From NCBI GenBank assembly GCA_029224465.1, contig JAQXUQ010000006.1, positions 186,001-250,000 of the forward strand: DNA of 64,000 nucleotides. The letters are read 5' to 3'. This document shows positions 17,438 through 27,425 of the stretch, piece by piece (the stretch's first letter is position 1; the number at the start of each line of letters is the position of its first letter). The stretch is from Bacillota bacterium. Lineage in GTDB: Bacteria > Bacillota > Clostridia > Lachnospirales > Lachnospiraceae. The translations under genes and the position numbers were made by a program. The notes below the pieces were generated by a model that was given only the letters and a program-made list of their open reading frames with translations, ran no database searches and was not told the origin of the DNA.

Positions 17438-18809
17438 ATGCCTATGAAGTTCATACCGCACGAATATCAAAAGCGCTGCATTGATTTTATTCTTGATCAC
17501 CCGGCAGCCGGATTATTTCTGGATATGGGCCTTGGTTAGCAAGACCGTAATCAGTCTTACCGCCGCGCAGTCTCTCCTTTATGACAGTTTTGATGTATCT
17601 AAGGTCATTGTGATTGCGCCTCTACGCGTGGCGGAAGACACCTGGAGCCGTGAAGCTGCAAAGTGGGATCATTTAAGCGGACTGCGGATCAGCAAGGTGC
17701 TGGGCAGTCTCAAGAGGCGCGAGCAGGCGATCCGCGCAGATGCGGACATCTACGTGACCAACAGGGAAAATGTGGTTTGGCTGCAGGAGTACATGAACAG
17801 AAATAAGGATATCCCCCGATTTGACATGATCATCGTGGACGAGCTGTCAAGCTTTAAGAGCAATCAGGCAAAGCGGTTTAAGGCTCTCCGAGTGATCCGA
17901 TCTTACGCAAAACGAATTGTCGGGCTGACGGGAACGCCGGCAGCCAATTCCCTGATGGATTTGTGGGCGGAGATCGGGATCCTTGATGGCGGTGATCGGC
18001 TCGGACGTTTTATCAGCCAGTACCGTGAAGCATTTTTCCGTCCCGGTTGGTGCAGTCCTTCCGGTATTGTTTACAAGTTCGTTCCGAAGCCCGGTGCAAT
18101 GCAGCAGATCACAAAGCGGATATCGGATATCACCATATCCCTGAAGGCCTCCGATTATCTGGACCTCCCGGATGAGATAGAGGACGTGATCTATGTAGAG
18201 CTTCCCGAAGATGCTGCGAAGCAGTATCGGGATATGGAAAGGGAAGCGCTCATTACGGTAGGCAATGACCAGATTACAGCGTTGAACGCTGCGGCGGTCA
18301 TGACGAAGCTTACGCAGATCTCGAATGGCTTTGTCTATAACGATGGTCATGAGCCGATCCGGATCCATGACGCAAAGACGGAGGCGCTGCAGGAAATCAT
18401 CGAAGCGGCGGACAGCCCGGTCATCGTTTTCTATCAATACCGGGAGGACGCGGATCACCTGCTGAAGACGATTCAAGACTCAAAGCTATTGCGGGACGAG
18501 GAGGACATAAAAAACTGGAACGAGAAGAAGATCCCGGTGCTGCTGGTGCATCCGGCGTCTGCCGGCTACGGTTTGAACCTGCAGCAGGGCGGACACATTA
18601 TTGTCTGGTACGGCCTCACGTGGAGTCTGGAGCAGTACCTGCAGGCAAATGCAAGACTGCATCGTCAGGGGCAGGACAGGTCCGTACTGGTCTACCGGAT
18701 TCTTTCCAAGGGCACCGTCGACCAACAGATCCTCGAAAGCCTTGACGCTAAGGACGCAACGCAGAACGAAGTTTTGGAAATTTTAAAGAAGCGGAGACAG
18801 ATAGTATGA
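17438..18809 (+). pseudogene. SNF2/DEAD-like helicase interrupted in Walker A by 4 extra nt
   Basis: MPMKFIPHEYQKRCIDFILDHPAAGLFLDMGLG-TAG; skipping 4 nt (e.g. TAGC 17537-17540) gives DMGLGKTVISLTAAQ and continues through VDELSSFKSNQAKRFKALR...LTGTPAANSLMDLW...LHRQGQ to 18809. Confidence 0.8.
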
Positions 18810-19228
18810 TCGAGAAGGACATTTTGCATATCAGATGGAATACAGGTCAGGCACGTATCAACCTGAAAGAATATTTTCCTACATCCGAAAGACGGACAAG
18901 GCAGCTTTTCCGAAAACTTATTCTGTTGGATGATTTCCAGCATGAAATCACGGAGGAGCTGATCCACTGGCTCACCGTGCAGCTGAACAGCATTGACGGG
19001 AACAGCCTGAAAATGTACGCGAATGATTATGCGAACCGGAACGAAAAGCTGCGCGACCTGAAGGGGCAGCTGGACGCGAACGAAAAGCTGCGGGAGTTGA
19101 TTCGTGACCAGTATGCAAGGGAGCGGAAGCCGGACATACGCAGACAGCTCAAGGAGATTCAGGGGCAGCAGAGACAGGCTTCGGAGGATCTTCGGGAACG
19201 GATTTCATTTGTCCGGCGGCAAATGTAG
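18806..19228 (+). CDS. phage protein, unknown function
   Basis: 140 aa, ATGA overlap with the helicase. Confidence 0.6.
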   Translation: MIEKDILHIRWNTGQARINLKEYFPTSERRTRQLFRKLILLDDFQHEITEELIHWLTVQLNSIDGNSLKMYANDYANRNEKLRDLKGQLDANEKLRELIRDQYARERKPDIRRQLKEIQGQQRQASEDLRERISFVRRQM

Positions 19229-19333
19229 AGTGCGAAAAGCGGATTCGTGTCTACGCAAACGCAGATCCGGTTGTACAAGGCCGACATTGAGGCAGCAAAG
19301 GCATTCAGGATGTAAGTGATCGGGAGACAAAAC

Positions 19334-19567
19334 ATGAAAATATGGGTTGAACATGAGGTTTCAAATGATCCTAACTCTTGCCTGTATTCAGACGGTACGT
19401 TTATGGAAGGAAGAACCGTCTGTAAATACCATAAATTTTTGACGCAGACCCATGGAAGGAAACGGCCACCAGATAGAAACAAACCGAAGTGTGTTTTGTT
19501 TGATGCATGGCTCGAAGAGCCGTATAAAAAGTGTTTTGAGTGCAGACGCCATTCAGGAGATGATTGA
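19334..19567 (+). CDS. small Cys-containing phage protein
   Basis: MKIWVEHEVSNDPNSCLYSDGTF...; ATG at 19334. Confidence 0.45.
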   Translation: MKIWVEHEVSNDPNSCLYSDGTFMEGRTVCKYHKFLTQTHGRKRPPDRNKPKCVLFDAWLEEPYKKCFECRRHSGDD

Positions 19568-19576
19568 GAGGATAGA

Positions 19577-19765
19577 GTGAGGACAGATTATACCATTGTA
19601 AGCAAACCGGACTATATTAACGTGAAATGCCCGCATTGCGGTGAAAACGTGAGAATTCCGTTCGATCAGGTTGATTTTGAATCAGATTACTGGGGAGATG
19701 GAGGGTGGTGCATTTGTCCAGAATGCAAAAAAGATATTGAATTGGGTGACTATGAATATGACTGA
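19577..19765 (+). CDS. small zinc-ribbon protein
   Basis: VKCPHCGENVRIPFDQ...WCICPECKKDIELGDYEYD (CxxC...CxxC); GTG start. Confidence 0.55.
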   Translation: MRTDYTIVSKPDYINVKCPHCGENVRIPFDQVDFESDYWGDGGWCICPECKKDIELGDYEYD

Positions 19766-19777
19766 GAGGATAGACGA

Positions 19778-20014
19778 ATGAAAGAGACAACGCTTTATGT
19801 TTGCGAAATCTGCGGAGAAAGTTACGCCAATAAGAAAGAAGCCGAAAATTGCGAAGCAGCGCACATCAAGCCAAAGAGGCTGACGAAAACCATGAAATTC
19901 CACTCATATAAGTGTGGAAGAGATCCGATCCTTACAGGCTACGCAGTATCACAGTACCCAGACTGGATAGACATCGAGATGCAGGATGGGAAAACGGTCA
20001 GATACAAGCGATAG
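19778..20014 (+). CDS. small zinc-finger-like phage protein
   Basis: TTLYVCEICGESYANKKEAENCEAAH C2-type pattern. Confidence 0.55.
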   Translation: MKETTLYVCEICGESYANKKEAENCEAAHIKPKRLTKTMKFHSYKCGRDPILTGYAVSQYPDWIDIEMQDGKTVRYKR

Positions 20015-20026
20015 GAGGCAAAGCAG

Positions 20027-20467
20027 ATGACGGACAGAGTTTATAAGTTGCTGATGCGCCCGAGGAGAATCCGGTCAGTTATCATCGGGCTGAAATCCGA
20101 GCGGGAAGGCCTGCAGCTGTCAATGCTTCCGGAGGCGATACGGTATGACCGGGACAGGGTAATGACTTCGCCAAATGACCCCATGACAGAATATGCGGTG
20201 AAGCTGGATGATATCGACCGCAGGCTGGCTGATCTGCAGGAGTCTTATCTTCGGGCGCATGAATGTGTGGTTGCTATAACCGACAAGCTCATTGATCAGG
20301 ATGATGGGCTGGAACAGGCAACAGCCATAAAACTCAGATTCCTGTCTGGCATGAGCTTTTCTGATATCGCACGCACCATGCACGTTTCGGACAGTACGAT
20401 GTTCCGTCGGTACAGAAAGGGCTTAAGTCGGTTAGATGAAATTGTGACAAATTTTGACAGTGATTGA
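20027..20467 (+). CDS. DUF1492/sigma-70 region 4-like phage transcriptional regulator
   Basis: ATAIKLRFLSGMSFSDIARTMHVSDSTMFRRYRKGLSRL HTH; just before the packaging module. Confidence 0.75.
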   Translation: MTDRVYKLLMRPRRIRSVIIGLKSEREGLQLSMLPEAIRYDRDRVMTSPNDPMTEYAVKLDDIDRRLADLQESYLRAHECVVAITDKLIDQDDGLEQATAIKLRFLSGMSFSDIARTMHVSDSTMFRRYRKGLSRLDEIVTNFDSD

Positions 20468-20500
20468 CAGTAGCGCCACGTAGTATCATGTACAGTAAAG

Positions 20501-20541
20501 AATGAGGGCAAAAGCAGATTGAGCTTTGTGCCCTCATTTGT
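20501..20541 (+). terminator. intrinsic terminator between regulator and late module
   Basis: AATGAGGGCAaaAGC-agattga-GCTttGTGCCCTCATTTGTTTT. Confidence 0.6.
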
Positions 20542-20605
20542 TTTCCTCCCTGATTGCTGCGGTGTAGCCACTTGTCAGGCTATACCGCGGCATTGGTTAT
20601 TACGT

Positions 20606-20974
20606 ATGAGCCGTCATTCAACATCTAAATGGGATTGGTTTTATAGTACAAAAGCATGGAAACAATGCCGGGCAGGGTATCTGTCGCAACATCCATACTG
20701 CGAAAGATGCCTGCGCGAGGGCATTGTAAGGCCAGCGCAGCATGTGCATCATAAGCAGTATCTTACAGCGGAATCAGTAAACGACCCTAAAATTGCATTG
20801 AATTGGGATAATCTCGAGGCATTGTGCATTCGCCATCACAACGCGGAACACTACAGGCGGAGCGAGATCCTCCAGAACGATCTGTACTTTGATGAGAACG
20901 GAGATATTACGACGTTCAGCAGTTCCCATGATGCTACGACTGATGGAGATAATACAGAGACAGGGGGGAGTTAA
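20606..20974 (+). CDS. HNH endonuclease
   Basis: CERCLREGIVRPAQHVHHKQYL...NWDNLEALCIRHHNAEH; adjacent to terminase. Confidence 0.92.
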   Translation: MSRHSTSKWDWFYSTKAWKQCRAGYLSQHPYCERCLREGIVRPAQHVHHKQYLTAESVNDPKIALNWDNLEALCIRHHNAEHYRRSEILQNDLYFDENGDITTFSSSHDATTDGDNTETGGS

Positions 20975-21059
20975 AATTTTTAAGAACCAAGATTTTTTCG
21001 GCGCGGCTTTCCCCTCCAAAGAACCCTAACCGAAAACATTGGAATGAGTGTAGATAAAG

Positions 21060-21413
21060 ATGGCGTCAAATGATCGGATATCCGCGGAGATGAAGCGGCT
21101 TAGTAAGATATTTAAAAACATAGAGCCCGATAAGCGTAATTTGTGCGCGAGCCTGATTCAGAATGCTGCGTTCATGGCAATATCGCTGCAGGATCTGCAG
21201 GAACAAATCAAGGCCGACGGATGGGTAGAAGAATATCAGAACGGAGAAAACCAGCATGGAAAGAAACCGGGGTCTGCGTCTCAGGTCTACACAAAATTGA
21301 TCAGCAATTATAATGCCGTTATTCGCGAATTGGTCAAGCTGCTGCCGCCGCCGGATAAAGAGATTGCCAGGATTGCATCCGACCCGATGGCGGATTTCCT
21401 AACGTCAAAATGA
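21060..21413 (+). CDS. terminase small subunit (P27-like)
   Basis: 117 aa; position before TerL; QEQIKADGWVEEYQNGENQHGKKPGSASQVYTKLISNYNAVIREL. Confidence 0.8.
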   Translation: MASNDRISAEMKRLSKIFKNIEPDKRNLCASLIQNAAFMAISLQDLQEQIKADGWVEEYQNGENQHGKKPGSASQVYTKLISNYNAVIRELVKLLPPPDKEIARIASDPMADFLTSK

Positions 21414-23086
21414 TTAAGTACGATCGGACGAATTACATTCTCAAATACTGGAAGGATATTGAGAGCGGAAAGACGGCGGTATCCGAGAAGGTCCGGCTGA
21501 TATATAAACAGCTTGCCGCGGATTGCAAAAGGAAAGACTGGAAATACCATTTTGACATTTCTGCAGCGGCGAGACCAATTTATTTTATAGAGAATTTTTG
21601 CAAACAGTCAAAAGGTGTTATTGGCGCGAAAATCGAGCTCCAGCTTTTTCAGAAAGCGGCAATCCAAGCAATTTTTGGATTCGTTGACGACGCAGGGCGA
21701 AGAAAGTATCAGATTGTTTTATGGATAATGGGGCGGAAGAACGGGAAAAGCTGCATCCTGTCGTGCTTGTCGCTGTATATGTTGATCGGCACAAAGGAGG
21801 GGTCCCCCGAAGTCGATTGCGTAGCATCGAAAAAGGATCAGGCCAAAATCGTATTCAATGAGGCCCGAAACATGGTGGCGCAGAGCCCGTTTTTGTCTAA
21901 GTACATTCGAAAAAGAAAAACTGATATGTACAGCGACTACAATTTTGGCGTGTTTCAGCCGTTGTCATCGGACTCGAATACACTGGACGGGCTGAATGTT
22001 TACTGCGGGGTGATTGACGAATTACACAGCATCAAGGACCGGAATATATACGACGTTATTTTACAGGGTATGGCCGGCAGACAGAACCAGTCTCCCATCC
22101 TGTTCATGATTACTACATCCGGGTACAACCGGGAGGGTATCTATGATAACCAGTATGACTATGCAGTTCAGGTATTGAACGGCTCTATCGAAGATGAGCA
22201 TTTTCTCCCGCTGATTTACGAGCTTGATTCATCTAATGAATGGACCGATCCAAAAGCATGGGTAAAAGCGAATCCGGGGCTTGGGCCGATCAAAGATCAG
22301 CAGTTCTTGGCTGATAATGTTGAGCGCGCGAAGAAAGACAGTACCTTCCGCCCGACGGTACTTACCAAGGACTTTAATCTTAAAAATGTGGTTGTCGATG
22401 CCTGGCTGACATGGGACGAATTGAACTGTAATGCTACGTTTGATATTTCCGATGTAGAAGATACCTATGCGATCGGCGGGTGTGATCTATCCGCTGTCGG
22501 CGATCTCACTTGTGCAACACTTCTTATTCGAAAACCGGATGACGCCACAATTTACTGCTTGCAGCACTATTTTTTACCACAGAGCAAGATAGACTATCTG
22601 GAAACGACGTCAAGTAAAGAGGCCCCATATAAAATCTGGGCGGAAAGAGGCCTGCTGACTGTATGCGCCGGATCCATGGTCAACTATTCAGATGTAACCG
22701 CATGGTTTGCAGCCATGCGCGACGAACACAAGATCCTTTTGTGGAAATGCGGGTACGACCGGGCGCTTGCCGGATATTGGCAGGTGGAGATGGCGGATAC
22801 ATTTGGACAGTCAGTAATGGAAAAGGTCGCGCAGGGGCCATTTACGTGGACCGCTCCTATGAAGGAACTTGGCGCTATGCTGGCGGAAAAGAAGATCAAC
22901 TACAATAACAATCCAATCCTTAAATGGTGCCTGTCCAATACGGCTGTAAAGCTTTCCGGTACGGTTGAGTCCATTCAGCCGATCAAACTACATAGGAACC
23001 AGCGTATTGACGGAATGGTATCCCTATTAAACGCGTATGTCATCTATGTGAAATACAGGGATGACTATGTGAACCTTGTGGGCTGA
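21410..23086 (+). CDS. terminase large subunit
   Basis: FVDDAGRRKYQIVLWIMGRKNGKSCILSCLSLYML Walker A; VYCGVIDELHSIKDR Walker B; GGCDLSAVGDLTCATLL nuclease motif. Confidence 0.95.
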   Translation: MIKYDRTNYILKYWKDIESGKTAVSEKVRLIYKQLAADCKRKDWKYHFDISAAARPIYFIENFCKQSKGVIGAKIELQLFQKAAIQAIFGFVDDAGRRKYQIVLWIMGRKNGKSCILSCLSLYMLIGTKEGSPEVDCVASKKDQAKIVFNEARNMVAQSPFLSKYIRKRKTDMYSDYNFGVFQPLSSDSNTLDGLNVYCGVIDELHSIKDRNIYDVILQGMAGRQNQSPILFMITTSGYNREGIYDNQYDYAVQVLNGSIEDEHFLPLIYELDSSNEWTDPKAWVKANPGLGPIKDQQFLADNVERAKKDSTFRPTVLTKDFNLKNVVVDAWLTWDELNCNATFDISDVEDTYAIGGCDLSAVGDLTCATLLIRKPDDATIYCLQHYFLPQSKIDYLETTSSKEAPYKIWAERGLLTVCAGSMVNYSDVTAWFAAMRDEHKILLWKCGYDRALAGYWQVEMADTFGQSVMEKVAQGPFTWTAPMKELGAMLAEKKINYNNNPILKWCLSNTAVKLSGTVESIQPIKLHRNQRIDGMVSLLNAYVIYVKYRDDYVNLVG

Positions 23087-23094
23087 GGTGATAC

Positions 23095-24279
23095 ATGAGT
23101 TTTATAGATAGATTTCGAAAGCAGATTGGCACGCGTAGTCGTGGGAGAGTGGTCCCGTTCAATGTTCGTGCCTGGAAATTTCGGACTTTCAAAAAAGATC
23201 TGACCGAAATTGACCTTTTTGTTGCGTGCGTGGACGCCCTGGCACGGAATATTGCAAAAATCGAATTGCGTGCAGTTCAGAAAAAGAAAGACGATGTTTC
23301 AGTTGTCGACAGGTCGTCTGATCTTGCCAGAGTCCTCAAAAAGCCAAATGAATTCATGACAGAATACGACTTTTTGTACAAGGTTGCTGCCCTGTACTAT
23401 ACGTCGAATAATGTGTTCATCTGGCCGGAATATGACGAAAAGGGGACACTTATAAGCCTGTGGCCAATCAGCTATAGGAATTTCAGCGTTGTTGACGTTG
23501 ATGGCGTGCTTGTTGCCAAGTTCCAGCTGAATTATTTCAACACCTATTCCGCACCATATAGCCAGCTGATCCACCTGCGTAATCATTATCTTAATGATGA
23601 TCTTTTCGGGGAATCGAATGACGTAATCCTTCCCGCTGCGGAACTTATGGACGCGCAGAATCAGGGGATCATTAACGGAATCAGGAACAGTGCGCTGATC
23701 CGTGGAATCCTGAAGTCAGTGAACGTGCTAAAGGACTCTGATATCGAAAAAGCGCGGGACAAGTTTGTATCCGATAATTTGCGGGCGTCGAACAATGGCG
23801 GCGTGATGGTCCTTGACGGAAAGTTTGACTATCAGCCATTGGAGAGCAAGCCCTATATGGTTGATGCGGATACGATGGAGCAGGCCCGTAAGAAAATTTT
23901 TGATCTGCTCGGCGTTAACGAGGATTTCCTGCAGAATAAATTCGACTCTAACGGTTATGAGTCTGTGTACGAAGGTAGGATAGAGCCATTTTGCATAATG
24001 CTGACGCAGGCAATGACAGCGAAGCTCTTTACCGACCGCGAACGTGGATTTGGGAATGAAATTGAGGCCAACATGGCGAGGGTTAAATACCAGCCGATGT
24101 CCACTGTCGTGCAGGTAATTAATGCTACACAGCAGCTAGGGTTATTCATGCGTGATGAATACCGCGAAATGCTGGGATATGCGCCGCTCGGCGCAGAACG
24201 TGGCGGCGATCAGATCATGATCGCTGTAAATAACTATCAACCGATTGAAGGAGATAACGATGACGGAACAGACGATTGA
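23095..24279 (+). CDS. HK97-type portal protein
   Basis: FVACVDALARNIAKIE...VLKKPNEFMTEYDFLYKVAALY...LLGVNEDFLQ. Confidence 0.93.
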   Translation: MSFIDRFRKQIGTRSRGRVVPFNVRAWKFRTFKKDLTEIDLFVACVDALARNIAKIELRAVQKKKDDVSVVDRSSDLARVLKKPNEFMTEYDFLYKVAALYYTSNNVFIWPEYDEKGTLISLWPISYRNFSVVDVDGVLVAKFQLNYFNTYSAPYSQLIHLRNHYLNDDLFGESNDVILPAAELMDAQNQGIINGIRNSALIRGILKSVNVLKDSDIEKARDKFVSDNLRASNNGGVMVLDGKFDYQPLESKPYMVDADTMEQARKKIFDLLGVNEDFLQNKFDSNGYESVYEGRIEPFCIMLTQAMTAKLFTDRERGFGNEIEANMARVKYQPMSTVVQVINATQQLGLFMRDEYREMLGYAPLGAERGGDQIMIAVNNYQPIEGDNDDGTDD

Positions 24280-24904
24280 GCAGCGTATGTCGGTTTGCGA
24301 GGTACGTGCGTTACGAAATGATGAAAGGAAGGTCACAACACTGGAAGGGCGTCCGATCGTATTCGATCAGCGAACTGATCTGGGGTATTGGGATGAAATT
24401 ATTGACAAGGGCGCACTTGATAATGCAGATCTGAAAGACGTGCGTTTCCTTGTCAATCATGATACTAGCCAGCTGCCGCTGGCACGGTCCAGAAATAACA
24501 ACGCTAATAGCACGATGCGAATTAGCGTTGATGACGCGGGCATGCTGGTCGAGGCTGATATTGACACTGATAACAATCCGCGCGGTCAGGAACTGGCATC
24601 CGCAGTGTCGCGTGGGGATGTATCAGGCATGAGCTTCATGTTTACTGTTAATGGTGACGCGTGGGAAAATCTGGACGCAGATCATCCTACTCGACATATT
24701 ACGAGCATCTCGAGAGTATACGAGGTGTCCGCTGTTACCTTTCCGGCATACGAGCAGACGTCCATTAATGTCCGATCACTGGAGAGTGGTAGGGCATCGC
24801 TGGAGAGCGCAAGGAAGGCACTGGAGAGTGCCCGCAGGAGGTCCGAACGTATCAGAGAATTAAATCAAAAGTTGGAGGATCTTAATGACAAAGGAATACG
24901 CTGA
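24260..24904 (+). CDS. HK97 prohead protease
   Basis: LEGRPIVFDQRTDLGYWDEIIDKGAL...VRFLVNHDTSQLPLARSRN...SGMSFMFTV; C-terminal LES-repeat coiled coil. Confidence 0.93.
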   Translation: MTEQTIEQRMSVCEVRALRNDERKVTTLEGRPIVFDQRTDLGYWDEIIDKGALDNADLKDVRFLVNHDTSQLPLARSRNNNANSTMRISVDDAGMLVEADIDTDNNPRGQELASAVSRGDVSGMSFMFTVNGDAWENLDADHPTRHITSISRVYEVSAVTFPAYEQTSINVRSLESGRASLESARKALESARRRSERIRELNQKLEDLNDKGIR

Positions 24905-25997
24905 AGTTCTCGCAGATCTTGACGATTTGGATAAGAGGCGTTCACAGATTGAACCGCTCGCAGAAACGGCCGAGGATTCTGAAATTGAAGAGCGCAGCCG
25001 TCTGATTGCCGACATGGAATCGCGTTATGCGGGTCTTTTAAGGCGCAAGTCTGAGCTTGAGGCCGAAGAAAGAGCCGCCGAGCAGGCCGCCGCGGGCAGA
25101 GGAAAAGTTATTACAACACCGAGAGAAGAGGAGAGAAAGACAATGGATATCGCTTCTGCAGAATACAGAGACGCGTTTTATGCAAATCTTATGGGCGCCG
25201 CAACGGATGAGCAGCGTGCCGCGCTTATCACGGTTGCGGATAATGCCGTCCAGATCCCGAAAACGCTGGACGACAAGATCTGGGATAATATTCACACGGT
25301 ACATCCGATTTTGAATGATATCGACATTAAAAATACAGGCGTCATTCTTGAGGTAAACAAGCATACCGCAATTACCGCAGGGGCGGCTAAGAAGGTTGCT
25401 GAAGGCGCCGCAAATGCAACAGCGGCCAATACATTTGTCAAAGTTACTCTTGCGGGCAATGACTACTCCGCGAACGTTGAGATGTCCTATGCATCCGCGA
25501 AAATGTCGCAGGGCGCGCTTGAAGATTATCTCGCGGAAGAAATTGCTGCAGATCTTGGCGACGCGCTGGCGACCGATGTTTTTGCCCGCATCAAGAGCGA
25601 TATCGGTGCAGCGGCTGTAACGGTTGCAGCATCGACATCCCTTACGTATGCTAACCTGACCGCGCTGTTCGGATCTGTCAAGAGGGGGACAAACCTCAAG
25701 GTTTACAGTTCCCGCAAGCGGAAATATGGCGACGTACTTGGTATGGTTGATACAGCCAAGCAGCCGGTACTGCGTGACGGCGTACTGATGAATGAAGCAG
25801 ATTATCGCGAGGACGCGGCTGCCGGAGATGACATTTTTGTTTTGGACCCTAAGAAGTTCGTTCTGAACGTTGTACAGGATACAATGATTGAGACAGACAG
25901 GGATATCAAGAACCACAAGATTATCATTTCGGGCTATGTTCGTGCAGAGGGCTGCATGCGTGATAATGGCGCAGGGGCATATGCAACGTTTGCCTGA
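24885..25997 (+). CDS. HK97-type major capsid protein with N-terminal delta/scaffold domain
   Basis: coiled-coil N-terminus followed by MDIASAEYRDAFYANLMG capsid domain; after protease. Confidence 0.9.
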   Translation: MTKEYAEVLADLDDLDKRRSQIEPLAETAEDSEIEERSRLIADMESRYAGLLRRKSELEAEERAAEQAAAGRGKVITTPREEERKTMDIASAEYRDAFYANLMGAATDEQRAALITVADNAVQIPKTLDDKIWDNIHTVHPILNDIDIKNTGVILEVNKHTAITAGAAKKVAEGAANATAANTFVKVTLAGNDYSANVEMSYASAKMSQGALEDYLAEEIAADLGDALATDVFARIKSDIGAAAVTVAASTSLTYANLTALFGSVKRGTNLKVYSSRKRKYGDVLGMVDTAKQPVLRDGVLMNEADYREDAAAGDDIFVLDPKKFVLNVVQDTMIETDRDIKNHKIIISGYVRAEGCMRDNGAGAYATFA

Positions 25998-26058
25998 TGA
26001 GATGACAGGGAACGCTCCGGCGTTCCCTGTAGCTGTTTGACGGCCGGAGGACTGCACT

Positions 26059-26340
26059 ATGACACACGAGGAGCTAAGGAAGCTTTGTAAGCAGAGCTTA
26101 AGGCTTACAGATGACAATACTGCGCTCGATTATCAGATCGACGCACTGATTGCGGCGGGGAAAGATGATATCACGAGGTCCTGTGATGTTGTATTCGATG
26201 AGGATAATACCGATGACTGTATCGCGGTCGTATTGTATGTCAAGGGAATGTATCCGGTTGAGCCAGATGCCGCCTCTTGGTCGCTCTATAAGGAACGGCT
26301 GGCCGTAATAGGGACAAGGAAGATAGGTGAGGTCGGATGA
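26059..26340 (+). CDS. gp6-like head-tail connector
   Basis: LCKQSLRLTDDNTALDYQIDALIAAGKDDITRS...DDCIAVVLYVKGMY. Confidence 0.75.
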   Translation: MTHEELRKLCKQSLRLTDDNTALDYQIDALIAAGKDDITRSCDVVFDEDNTDDCIAVVLYVKGMYPVEPDAASWSLYKERLAVIGTRKIGEVG

Positions 26341-26666
26341 ACGAGCAGGGTATACTAAAGCTTTGCGATATCAAAGATATGGCCGAAAACGGCGCGATGC
26401 CGGATCTGAGACTGGTACCCATCGGGAGTGCGTACTACGAGGAGAGAACAGTCGGGTACCGCAGGTTATACGCCGCTGCCGGCGCTGATCAGCAGATCGA
26501 CGCAGTTGTGCGCACGTACTGCATGGACATTCCGGCTAGCGCAAAATATGTGATCGTAGACGGGGCGCAATACAGAATCGATAAACATCAGAAAATTATA
26601 GGCAGGGATTGTGTGGATCTTACCCTGATCAGACTGGAAGGTAATTATGATGTCGATGCAGGATAA
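26337..26666 (+). CDS. head closure / head-tail adaptor protein
   Basis: 109 aa, syntenic; ATGA overlap. Confidence 0.65.
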   Translation: MNEQGILKLCDIKDMAENGAMPDLRLVPIGSAYYEERTVGYRRLYAAAGADQQIDAVVRTYCMDIPASAKYVIVDGAQYRIDKHQKIIGRDCVDLTLIRLEGNYDVDAG

Positions 26667-26982
26667 GCTGAAAAAAGTGAAATTAGCGCTGACGGGTATC
26701 GACGGACTAACCGTATACCACTACTGGCGGACAGGAAAAGCGCCGTATTGCATTTTCCGCGAAGACGCGGAGTCCGGCAGTGTATCAATGAATAACCACA
26801 ACTCAGAATTTGCACTTACGGTGTACGTTGAGTTGTTTACACACGTGGATTTTGATCCTCTTGCCGACAGCATTTCAGATGCGCTGAACTGTATTGACGG
26901 CATTAATTGTAGATACGACGGAGCTGTGTATGAAGACCAGACGAACCTGATTCATCACAGCTGGTCCCTCCAGGTGATATGA
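26650..26982 (+). CDS. putative tail terminator/completion protein
   Basis: ~110 aa, syntenic position between head closure and gp10-like gene. Confidence 0.5.
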   Translation: MSMQDKLKKVKLALTGIDGLTVYHYWRTGKAPYCIFREDAESGSVSMNNHNSEFALTVYVELFTHVDFDPLADSISDALNCIDGINCRYDGAVYEDQTNLIHHSWSLQVI

Positions 26983-27425
26983 TGGCACGATTTATTGGGG
27001 AATGCGTGCAGGACGCCATAGCAGAGCTGGATGAGATGAGCGGCAGGATGCTAGATATCTGCAAAATGGCAGTGTACTCCGGCGCGCATGTTGAGTTTGA
27101 GGCGATCAAGCAGCAAATATCCGCATTGGATGACTCAGCCATTAACCAGCACGGGCGCGCAGAGCTTTTAGCTGGTCTGAGCTCTTCCAAAATTAAGGTT
27201 GAGGGCGGAGGTGTATCCGCTGCCATTACGATGGCCGGGTACTTTACAGATCACACGGGTCGACTGGTTCCGCGCGCGCTAATTGCTCATGCCCTTAATA
27301 AGGGTACGTCGACCATGCAGGCGACGCATATGATCGATAAGGCTGTACGTAATTGTAGGTCAGACGTCGAAAAGGCGATGAAGGAAAGGACAGAAAAGGA
27401 GATTAGTTCAAATGGCAAACGGTAG
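26979..27425 (+). CDS. HK97 gp10-like/tail component
   Basis: 148 aa basic protein, ATGA overlap, upstream of major tail protein. Confidence 0.55.
   Translation: MMARFIGECVQDAIAELDEMSGRMLDICKMAVYSGAHVEFEAIKQQISALDDSAINQHGRAELLAGLSSSKIKVEGGGVSAAITMAGYFTDHTGRLVPRALIAHALNKGTSTMQATHMIDKAVRNCRSDVEKAMKERTEKEISSNGKR

Noticed and set aside
24780-24850. Short repeats CTGGAGAG(T/C)G in the prohead protease gene
   Set aside because: Explained by a repeated LES(A/G)RxxLES coiled-coil pattern at the protein C-terminus
25038-26117. 359-aa minus-strand ORF opposite the capsid gene
   Set aside because: Antisense shadow in the middle of a conserved rightward structural module
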